This document shows positions 56,433 to 64,000 of a stretch of 64,000 nt of DNA, one piece after another. The number at the start of each line of letters is the position of its first letter. Positions within the stretch are counted from its first letter, which is position 1. The position numbers and the translations under genes are program-made. The notes under the pieces were generated by a model. It saw only the letters and a program-made list of their open reading frames with translations, was not told where the DNA came from and ran no database searches. Origin of the DNA: Solirubrobacteraceae bacterium. Its GTDB lineage: Bacteria > Actinomycetota > Thermoleophilia > Solirubrobacterales > Solirubrobacteraceae. The DNA lies in NCBI GenBank assembly GCA_029263125.1, contig JAJCYD010000001.1:1-64000 (forward strand), written 5' to 3'.

Positions 56433-59182
56433 TGGCCGGCGCCTTCCTCCACCTGCGGGATCCCCTCGCCGGCCAGCTGGGATAGCGCGGCCCAGATGTC
56501 GCCGTCGTGGTCGGCGATCGCGCGTTCGCGGCGCGGCACGTCGATCTGCGGCTCTGACGTCCAGGCCCAGTACTCGTGGGCGCCGAGGACCGCGCAGACG
56601 CGTCCGTCGCCGCGGGGGCCGTTCATGACGAGTGCTTCGGAGTAGCGGCCGGCGACCTTGCGCAATGACTTCAGCGAGTCGGTCATCTCGGGGCTGAGGT
56701 CAACGGTGTCGCGAACGAACGCGAGCATGCCCTTGTCGAGCTGATGAAAGATCCGGATCGACGCGTTGCGCAGGACCGCGTCGGCGTCTCCGTCGAAGTC
56801 CTCGGGGTCCTGGGAGACGACCATGAACGCCGCGCCGTATGCGCGGCCCTGGCGCGCCCACGTCTGCACCTCCCCCGCCAGCACCGGCACCTGCGCCCAC
56901 GACCAGCCCTCATCCAGTCCGACGATCGACCGGCCGTGAAAGACGGCGCCGTCGATCGGGTTGCTGCGCGCTTGGCGGTCAACGCGTTGCACCTCACGCC
57001 GCGTCCATTCCATGTTGGCCAGGACGAGCGCGATCAGGTTCTGTTCATCGACGCTGCGGTAGTCAAAGATCAACAACGGCGCGTCGGCAGGAAGCGATGT
57101 CTCGCGATCCCACATCGCCGCGTGCGTGCCGCCGGCGACGAACTCTGAGAGCTCGGAGATCAGGCAGCGCAGCGCGTCGAGCATCGCTCCGGGCTGGCCG
57201 TTGGTGTCTTCGTAGGTGGCGGAGGCGCGCATGAGTTCGACGAGCTCACCCTCGCGTGGCACCTTGCCGGTCCTTGCGCAGTGGCTGTAGGTGGTGCGGA
57301 TCGAGTCGGCGAGCACCTTGCGCTCGTGATTAGTCAGCTCGCGGCGAAGCAGCGTCTCGTGCAGGCGCAGCAGGAACTTGATCTTCGCGCTCGGCACGTT
57401 CGCGGGATCGGAGACGTCCCAGTGGTTGATGACCGTGCCGTCGTCGGCGCCCATGCGGATGACGCGTGCGCCGGGGATGAGGTCGGCGAGCAGCTCGTAG
57501 TGGCCGGCACGGTCATACAGGAAGCCGTGCGCACCCATCGCGACCATCTGCGCCACGAGCCGGTTCGCCGTCACGGTCTTGCCGACACCGGAGCGACCGG
57601 CGATGACGATCGTCGAGTTCGTCAGCGCACGGTCAAACGGGTTGAGGTACTGCACCTGCCCGGACACGGGCTCGATGAAGAGCGGGATCCCGCTCGGGCT
57701 GCCACACGTCGACCCGATCAACGGGAAGCTGTCGGCCGCGTGCTCGACACCCACCCTGAGCGTGCGATGCGCGACATCAGCGCCGAAGGGCAGCGTGGAG
57801 AGCCACAGCTGCTCCTGCAGCCGGTTGCCACGATCCAAAGAGCCGCCGCTGGTCGCACGCGACACCGTCTTCTGCGCCTTGTAGACGGCAGCGGCCAGGG
57901 CGTGCTTGTCGGGCCGGGGCCCGGGCGCCCGAAGGGCGAGGTAGACGCTCATGTCCGTCAGGTTCGCCAGCGGGTCCTGGGCCATCTGCTCGGCCAGCGC
58001 TGCGTGCGCCTGCGCCTGGGCGTTGGTGTTCGCATCGCTTCTCCCCTTGCGAGCCTCGCGCTCGATCTCCCGGGCAGCCTGGTGATGCAGCCGCTTGGCC
58101 TCATCGGCGATCGCGACACGATCCAGCCCATGCAGATGGACAGTCAGGGTGTAGGGGAGCGGCTGGTTCATCAGCTCAGCCATCCAGAACGTCCGCGTCA
58201 TCGACGGCGCACCCGTCAGATACAGCACCTGCACAAGGTCCTGCTCGATCTCAGCGTGATCGCTGTAACGACGAAAATCCAACGGGCTCCGCGCGACCAG
58301 GTCACGCAGCGCCAACGCCGCACGCTCAGCATCCTCACCCTCGATCGCGTCGTCAACGCGCGACAGGACCGGTGCCTCGCCATCGAGGGTCTCGGCGCGA
58401 TCCCAGCTGACCGACGTCGGATTCAGCCGCGAGCTCACATAGCGCAGCACGCCGGGGCCGTCGAGGATGCGGCCGGTGATGCCATCACGCGCGAGATGAC
58501 CGATCAGCTCAAACGCCCGCATCTCCGCCAGCTGCACGAGCTGCTGGTGATCACGCAACCGGCGCACCAACCCACGGCACGGCGGGCTGTAGGCGGCGGT
58601 TCTCCGCGACATCCGCGACCCCGGTAGCCCGACCGGGAGGACGTCGCGCCACGAGCGCTGGGCGTCGTCCTCGGGCCGGTAGCGCACCACGACGTACACC
58701 CGCTGACGCGGCGTAAAATCAGCGTCCACCGCGCCGCGTTGCACGCTCTCAAGCAACATCTGATGAAGCCCCCACCGTGCACGCTGCACCGGGTCAAGCT
58801 GCTGCGCTGCGTGCGGGCTGACGTTGCTGGGGCGAAAGCCGTAGACCTTCTCGACCTGCTCGTCGATGAACGCCATGTGCGTCATCGTCTTGACGCGGTC
58901 GCCCTCGACGATCAGCTGCAAGGACTGGCCGCGCTCCTGAAACGCCGCGATGTTGCGAAAGTTCAAAAACGTCGCGAGCCGCTCGTCGGCGGTCAGGGTC
59001 TGCAGGTTGCGCGGATAGCACGCGATGACATGGGAGAACGACCCGTCCTCAAGCACGATCGTCCCATCCGCACCGAGCCGACTGATCGGCAGCAGCGTCC
59101 CCGCTGCCAACGCCCGGACCGGCTCTGCGTCACGACTGCGACGGCGACGGAGGGTCGGTCTGATCGTGCTTGCGCCTTTCAT
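56429..59182 (-). CDS. VirB4-like T4SS ATPase
   Basis: STIVIAGRSGVGKTVTANRLVAQMVAMGAHGFLYDRAGHYELLADLI; FHGRSIVGLDEGWSWAQVPVLAGEVQTWARQGRAYGAAFMVVSQDPEDF. Confidence 0.9.
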   Translation of the reverse strand: MKGASTIRPTLRRRRSRDAEPVRALAAGTLLPISRLGADGTIVLEDGSFSHVIACYPRNLQTLTADERLATFLNFRNIAAFQERGQSLQLIVEGDRVKTMTHMAFIDEQVEKVYGFRPSNVSPHAAQQLDPVQRARWGLHQMLLESVQRGAVDADFTPRQRVYVVVRYRPEDDAQRSWRDVLPVGLPGSRMSRRTAAYSPPCRGLVRRLRDHQQLVQLAEMRAFELIGHLARDGITGRILDGPGVLRYVSSRLNPTSVSWDRAETLDGEAPVLSRVDDAIEGEDAERAALALRDLVARSPLDFRRYSDHAEIEQDLVQVLYLTGAPSMTRTFWMAELMNQPLPYTLTVHLHGLDRVAIADEAKRLHHQAAREIEREARKGRSDANTNAQAQAHAALAEQMAQDPLANLTDMSVYLALRAPGPRPDKHALAAAVYKAQKTVSRATSGGSLDRGNRLQEQLWLSTLPFGADVAHRTLRVGVEHAADSFPLIGSTCGSPSGIPLFIEPVSGQVQYLNPFDRALTNSTIVIAGRSGVGKTVTANRLVAQMVAMGAHGFLYDRAGHYELLADLIPGARVIRMGADDGTVINHWDVSDPANVPSAKIKFLLRLHETLLRRELTNHERKVLADSIRTTYSHCARTGKVPREGELVELMRASATYEDTNGQPGAMLDALRCLISELSEFVAGGTHAAMWDRETSLPADAPLLIFDYRSVDEQNLIALVLANMEWTRREVQRVDRQARSNPIDGAVFHGRSIVGLDEGWSWAQVPVLAGEVQTWARQGRAYGAAFMVVSQDPEDFDGDADAVLRNASIRIFHQLDKGMLAFVRDTVDLSPEMTDSLKSLRKVAGRYSEALVMNGPRGDGRVCAVLGAHEYWAWTSEPQIDVPRRERAIADHDGDIWAALSQLAGEGIPQVEEGAGQ

Positions 59183-59556
59183 TCGCCGAGCACCGCTCGC
59201 AGCTCACCGGACGTCGGAGCTCCCGCGGCAAGCAGGGCCTCGTCATCGGATAGGAGCTCGTAGCCGACCGCGCTGTCGCCCGCGCCGGGGTCATACACCC
59301 CGACCGCCCGCCGGTAAGCCAGCCAGGCGGTGATCTGGCCGTGCAACAGCTGGCCGGCGCGGTTGTCGATGATCATCGCCCCGACCGGCAGCAGGAACAC
59401 CGCCGCGAAGATCACGCCCATCGCCACGCTGGCGGCGGTGTAGGCGACGCCGACGGCCAGTAGCACGAGGATCGCGGCGGGCATCAGCTGCTCGTCGGTG
59501 AACAGGCCCTTGTGCAGCACGCGGCTGTTGACCTGATGGCGGATCGGATGCACCAT
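59179..59556 (-). CDS. PrgI/VirB3-like membrane protein
   Basis: Small two-TM protein directly upstream of VirB4, overlapping start/stop. Confidence 0.65.
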   Translation of the reverse strand: MVHPIRHQVNSRVLHKGLFTDEQLMPAAILVLLAVGVAYTAASVAMGVIFAAVFLLPVGAMIIDNRAGQLLHGQITAWLAYRRAVGVYDPGAGDSAVGYELLSDDEALLAAGAPTSGELRAVLGE

Positions 59557-61412
59557 CAGCGCCGCGCCCCGTCGTCATCGCCCTGTACCGGTTCGGTCCA
59601 GTCGCGCCGCAACTCCCGCTCCGTGTATTTGCCTTGAGTCTGTGCTGGGTGCGTCCTCGGGTCGGTCGGAGGATCGAGAGCGTCCAAGGCGGTCTGGTGG
59701 GAGCCCGCGCCGACCACCGCCGCGTGTTGCTGGCTCTCAGCGCGGAACGTGCTGCCGTCGGCCATGCCGGCGGCGATCCGCTCGCGGAAGTACACGTCGC
59801 CCTCGTCCCCGCCGGCGGCCTGCTGAAGGGCTCGGGCGCCCTGCGCGGCATCGCGCACGTGGGCACGTTCGTCGTCGCTGAGTTGATCAAGCGACGACGC
59901 GATTTGATTGGTGCTGACGGGTCCCTGTTCTGCGATCCGCGCTCGCGCGGCGTCGAAGTCCGGGGCTCCTGCCGGCAGCTGGCGCGGCGTGACATCCGGT
60001 TGGCGTTGCGGCCCGATCTCATGCGCTGTCCCATCGATGACTCCGGGATCCTGCGCCGCAGTAGCACTCGTGTCCTCGGTGGGAGCGTCGTCTGCGACCT
60101 CGCCGCCGACCGCCTCCACGGTCCTGCCGTGCGCCTGGCCGCCGGCACCCGCGGCAGCGAGGTCCATTCCCTCGCTGACGCCCGGGCCATCCCACGCGGC
60201 GCTCGCAGCGACCGCACTGTGGTACGGGGTGCCCTCATAGCGGGTGTTGTGCTCGGCGACCGCCTCAGCTCCGGGGAGCCCTTCGGACCCCGCAGCGAGC
60301 TTGCTCCACAACGCGGGGGCCGCCTTGTAGGCAAGGGCCGCCATAGCCAGTCGTGCGCCGGGGATGCTCAGGGGGGCGCCGAGCGGGGTCGCCATCTTGA
60401 TCAGTGCTCGGGTGACTCCGAAGACGACCAGACACGACGCGACGAAGATGCCGGGTCCGTTGATGACCGCCAGCGCAAACGCGCCGGCGCTCTTCGGCGC
60501 ATCCGTCACGAGGGTGCTGTTGACCGCCGCCCACGCTGCGAACACGGTCGCCCACGACAGCGGGATCACGATCAGCACGGAAAGGCTTCGCACGAGTGAG
60601 TTCAGCGCGACGCTTCCCAGCCCGGGAAACGCGCCGAGACCGAGCATCACCGGCCCGCCGAGATACAGCACCGCAAACGCGAACGTCACGACGTACTTCA
60701 ACAACAACAACGCGATGAAGAACATCGCCAACAGCACCAGCAGGATGACCAGCACGATCGGCGCCACCCCCGCCGCCGCCGCCACACCCGTGGTCGCTGC
60801 CCCGCCAGCGGCGCTGAGTCCGAACGTCTTGGTCAGCGCGTCATCGACGGCGCGGTCACTGAGCACGTAACCGCTGAACGCGTTCGCGACATCGACGCCG
60901 ATCGGCACCAGTGTGTGCCAGGACCCCATCAGCAACGCCAACCCGGCGACGCGCATCAACACGCCGCTGATCACGCTCGCCGAGCTTGCCGTACCGGCGA
61001 TCACGCCGCCGTAGCCCTGGATGACCGAAGACACCGCTCCGAGCACCATCAGCGCCGCACCGATGACGACCAGCGGCACGACCATCCGCTCAAGCCCACC
61101 ACCGAACACGAGGTCCACGCGCGTCAGAAACCGCATGACAAACGGGGTGATCGTGTCGCGCAACCCACCGAAGATCCAGTCGAGGATCGCCTTCACACCT
61201 TCGAGCACGACGCCGCCCGCGGCGCTAGTCACCTTGCCGCCAAACCAGCCCAGCGCCTTGCCACCAATCCCAAGCGCCGGACCCAGAAGCGGGATCGACG
61301 CGTCCGCATCCTGCGGAGTTGAGGCCGACACGGACAATCCGATGCCGGTCCCCAGCGCCACCAGACCGATCAGGCGCACGCCCTTGAAGCGTCGCGGCGT
61401 TCGCCGGTTCAC
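59556..61412 (-). CDS. VirB6/TrbL-like polytopic membrane protein
   Basis: Many TM segments (GLERMVVPLVVIGAALMVLGAV, VILLVLLAMFFIALLLLKYVVTFAFAVLYLGGPVMLG), soluble C-terminus. Confidence 0.75.
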   Translation of the reverse strand: MNRRTPRRFKGVRLIGLVALGTGIGLSVSASTPQDADASIPLLGPALGIGGKALGWFGGKVTSAAGGVVLEGVKAILDWIFGGLRDTITPFVMRFLTRVDLVFGGGLERMVVPLVVIGAALMVLGAVSSVIQGYGGVIAGTASSASVISGVLMRVAGLALLMGSWHTLVPIGVDVANAFSGYVLSDRAVDDALTKTFGLSAAGGAATTGVAAAAGVAPIVLVILLVLLAMFFIALLLLKYVVTFAFAVLYLGGPVMLGLGAFPGLGSVALNSLVRSLSVLIVIPLSWATVFAAWAAVNSTLVTDAPKSAGAFALAVINGPGIFVASCLVVFGVTRALIKMATPLGAPLSIPGARLAMAALAYKAAPALWSKLAAGSEGLPGAEAVAEHNTRYEGTPYHSAVAASAAWDGPGVSEGMDLAAAGAGGQAHGRTVEAVGGEVADDAPTEDTSATAAQDPGVIDGTAHEIGPQRQPDVTPRQLPAGAPDFDAARARIAEQGPVSTNQIASSLDQLSDDERAHVRDAAQGARALQQAAGGDEGDVYFRERIAAGMADGSTFRAESQQHAAVVGAGSHQTALDALDPPTDPRTHPAQTQGKYTERELRRDWTEPVQGDDDGARR

Positions 61413-61756
61413 AGGATCACCGCGAACATGACCAGCACGGCGACCAGGCCGTATGCACCGCCGACGATCATGTCGCTACCGCCGCGGTCTCCGCGCACCG
61501 CCTGCAGCGCACCAAGGCCGATCGTCACGATCCCCGTCAGGAACATCAGTGCGACCAGCGCGGTGAACAGCATGAACGCGCTGTCCTGATGGACGGGGTC
61601 CTTGAAGATCGCGCGGATGAACCCGCCGACATTCTCAAACGCACCCCGGCCAGCACGCACACTGATCTTGTTCGCAACCGCCTGCGCTGTCCCGCCGCTG
61701 ATCACGACAGCGACGAACGCGCCTGCTGCTGGCACGAGAGCTTGTGAGCGGTGCAT
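61409..61756 (-). CDS. small membrane protein, possible VirB2/pilin-like
   Basis: Signal-like N-terminus and two TM segments; position. Confidence 0.5.
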   Translation of the reverse strand: MHRSQALVPAAGAFVAVVISGGTAQAVANKISVRAGRGAFENVGGFIRAIFKDPVHQDSAFMLFTALVALMFLTGIVTIGLGALQAVRGDRGGSDMIVGGAYGLVAVLVMFAVIL

Positions 61757-61768
61757 GCCGTGGGCCGC

Positions 61769-62143
61769 CTACGCGAGGACCTGAAAGCCGACGATCGCGA
61801 TCACCAGCGCCGCGACCACGCTGAACGCCGTCTCCACACCGCCCCGCGCACCACGCAACCCCTGGATCAGACCGAAGACGAAGTAGATGATCGCCGCCAA
61901 GAACAGCAGCGCGAAGATCGCAACGATCGCGCTCAACACCGTCGACTGGCCCGCACCATCAGCCGGCCGAAGCACCGCGGTCGCAAGCGACTCCACATCA
62001 AACTTCAGCTCCTGACCACCGATCTTCGGCAGCCCGATCTGCTCCATCACCTTCCCCGCCACCGCGCTCAAGCTCCCACAGACGCCAAGCGACACCACGG
62101 CCACCAGCGCCACCAACCTGCCGATCGACTTGCCACTCGCCAT
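61769..62143 (-). CDS. small membrane protein, possible VirB2/pilin-like
   Basis: Signal-like N-terminus and two TM segments (VLSAIVAIFALLFLAAIIYFVFGLIQGLRG). Confidence 0.5.
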   Translation of the reverse strand: MASGKSIGRLVALVAVVSLGVCGSLSAVAGKVMEQIGLPKIGGQELKFDVESLATAVLRPADGAGQSTVLSAIVAIFALLFLAAIIYFVFGLIQGLRGARGGVETAFSVVAALVIAIVGFQVLA

Positions 62144-62370
62144 GGTCTCCGCTCCCGGATCGTTGGATTCGGTGACCTGTCGTTACGAGTCGCGCTCCGA
62201 CACCCCCACAGTTCACGGAGCTGCGGACGGCCGGGCGCACACACCCGACGAGCAAGCGATCTCCCTCAAGCCGGCGTCGCTTTCGCCGCGCGTCTTCATA
62301 CCCGAGACCCTGCATGGCGGCCGTCATGAACGCGTCGTGCCGCCAGCCGTCTTGTTGGCTTGATGCGGCC

Positions 62371-62988
62371 CTACTCGTCGGGGCGATCCACCACCGTGGA
62401 CGCCCTCGAGGCCGCCCAATCGGGATGCTGCTGATGTGCTCCCTCGTCGGGTCCGTACAGCTCTTCACGCGGAGCTGACCACTTCTCAAACTCGGTCATC
62501 CACGCCGCGCTGAGATACACGCCGGAGATCGGCTCCCATTCCGCCAACAGCCGATCAAGATCGCGCCCGTCCGCCGTCAGAACGTCATCCTCGGTGTCAA
62601 TCCAGCGCTGCATGTGTCCCCGCTCATCGCTGGGGCTGAAAACCACGACCTCGACGCTCGTGACCGCGCGCTCGCCCAGACAGCGTCGGACGTGGTCTCG
62701 ACACTCCCGCAACGTGTCCCACAGAGCGGGCTCCACGCGCGTCGCCTTGGGCCAGATGAGAAAGACCCCGGGTGGGCCAACGACGATCGCTCCGACATGC
62801 CAGCTCTCGATTCTGGCGGGGCCGGCGACGATCCATCGCTCGGGGCGCTCGCGGAGTCTCGCCAGCTGCTGGAGCATCCAGACTTGGCGATGTCCGAGTC
62901 GCTGCGCGTACTCCATGACCGACGCGAACGGCTCGACGGCGGGAGCGTCCCTCGGCGTTGTGACCTGGCGGTGTGCTGGCTGTGACAT
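62371..62988 (-). CDS. NERD-like (nuclease-related) domain protein
   Basis: HVGAIVVGPPGVFLIWPKATRVEPALWDTLRECRDHVRRCLG resembles the NERD core with the Lys kept. Confidence 0.5.
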   Translation of the reverse strand: MSQPAHRQVTTPRDAPAVEPFASVMEYAQRLGHRQVWMLQQLARLRERPERWIVAGPARIESWHVGAIVVGPPGVFLIWPKATRVEPALWDTLRECRDHVRRCLGERAVTSVEVVVFSPSDERGHMQRWIDTEDDVLTADGRDLDRLLAEWEPISGVYLSAAWMTEFEKWSAPREELYGPDEGAHQQHPDWAASRASTVVDRPDE

Positions 62989-63069
62989 TCGGACTCCGTC
63001 TCCCCGAGCAAGGATGCCATACGACCGGGCGGACAAATCCGCGCAACCCGCTCGCCGCAGCTCGTGTGC

Positions 63070-63501
63070 TCAGGGCTTGACCTTCAGTCGGTAGGCGCCC
63101 GAGCGATCACCGGTTCGCCGCAGCAGCGCCTCCCACGCGCTCACAGCTCGCCGGCGCCCCAATCCTCCCGCGTCGGCGACGATGATCGTGGTGCGAGCGT
63201 CCGCGGCCAACCCACCGATGAGAAAACGCACGCCGTGCAACGTGATCGGCAGCGCATTGAGCAGAGGGCGCCGATCAAACGCCCGTGCTTCATCGCGTTG
63301 ACGTCGAGCGTCGGGAGGATCCTGACGGTCAATCTGCCGCTCGCTGAGCCTCGGAGCAGCGACCGGTCGCAGCACGGGACCCCCGCCAGTCGTCGCCACC
63401 GCCCCAGGTTCGTCACTCGGGCCGCTGGCGAGCAAGTTCACGCCGATCAGGACGGCGGCGGCGAGCACGAGCGCGATGAGAAGCGCCTTCATTGCGATCA
63501 C
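63070..63501 (-). CDS. membrane-anchored hypothetical protein of the T4SS cluster
   Basis: N-terminal TM MIAMKALLIALVLAAAVLIGVNLLA. Confidence 0.5.
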   Translation of the reverse strand: MIAMKALLIALVLAAAVLIGVNLLASGPSDEPGAVATTGGGPVLRPVAAPRLSERQIDRQDPPDARRQRDEARAFDRRPLLNALPITLHGVRFLIGGLAADARTTIIVADAGGLGRRRAVSAWEALLRRTGDRSGAYRLKVKP

Positions 63502-63998
63502 GTCGGAGATGTCGGTGCGGCAATCGCGTAGATCGGCCGTCCGTCACACCCCGGGCCGCGCAGCCGCGCGGGATCGCTGCGAACCAGCCGGCAAGGCCCT
63601 TGGCGCGTGACACGGCTTGAATCCTGGTTGCCGCCGGTGACCATGAACGAGCCGTCCGCGTTCACGGTGTCCACGAGGTTGAGATGCACAGACGTGGTCG
63701 AGTTCTGCGGCCCGCTGCCATACATCAGCGCCGACCCCAACGGCGGCGTCTGCCCCTGCGGCCGCGAGCCGACCCCCTTGAACAGCGTTTGGTTCTTCTG
63801 GGCCCATGTGTAGTGATAGCCGGAGAACCAGCTGACGTCGATCGGCACGCCCGCCTCTCGCCACACGTTCGTCGAGAACCACGCACACCACGCCAGCCGC
63901 GTCGTCGAGGGCCGAAAGCCCTTGAACGTCTGACGGCGCGCGTCCTTGCCCAGATAGCGCCGCGCGATCTGGCCGATGCGCTCACCCGTCTCGCCCGA
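63498..63998 (-). CDS. CHAP-like peptidoglycan hydrolase (VirB1-type role), 5' end beyond the window
   Basis: Open frame to the window edge: SGETGERIGQIARRYLGKDARRQTFKGFRPSTTRLAWCAWFSTNVWREAGVPID...HLNLVDTVNADGSFMVTGGN. Confidence 0.65.
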   Translation of the reverse strand, partial: SGETGERIGQIARRYLGKDARRQTFKGFRPSTTRLAWCAWFSTNVWREAGVPIDVSWFSGYHYTWAQKNQTLFKGVGSRPQGQTPPLGSALMYGSGPQNSTTSVHLNLVDTVNADGSFMVTGGNQDSSRVTRQGPCRLVRSDPARLRGPGCDGRPIYAIAAPTSPT

Positions 63999-64000
63999 CA

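Noticed and set aside
1-64000. CRISPR array or cas genes
   Set aside because: No regularly spaced direct repeats with unique spacers and no Cas motifs seen; the CHAT protein alone is not evidence of type III-E.

Overview
High-GC, actinobacterial-looking accessory DNA, probably part of a conjugative plasmid or ICE (lineage and replicon type are inference). From left to right I can support: a CHC2 zinc-finger primase with an adjacent truncated primase-like ORF; a CpXC-TPR-CHAT protease-like protein next to a frameshifted HEPN-like remnant and an intact IS1182-type IS with 28/30-bp inverted repeats; an HNH protein, an OmpR-type regulator and a sigma-like gene; a HicBA toxin-antitoxin pair; a decayed tyrosine recombinase; a ClpN-only protein and an MFS/MarR/TetR/Usp block; a lipid/drug efflux block (MFS, thioesterase, MMPL, TetR, lipoprotein, ABC); a Tn554-like recombinase trio operon overlapping a DUF3987-type gene; a parB gene split by a recombinase-in-trio (RIT-like) element that carries an Imm8-like gene; an ECF sigma factor with a fused membrane/Pro-Ala tail flanked by two paralogous secreted proteins; a frameshifted IS30; and an actinobacterial T4SS cluster (coupling ATPase with a replication-relaxation-like C-terminus, VirB4, VirB3-like, VirB6/TrbL-like, small membrane proteins, NERD-like and CHAP-like proteins). 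The best-supported new observation is the RIT-like insertion: removing 37232-41321 plus one copy of a 6-bp repeat (CGTGAC) restores a continuous ParB reading frame (...AAENVT|RKALTPLEEAKAVQAML...). All family calls come from reading motifs by eye; no searches were run.
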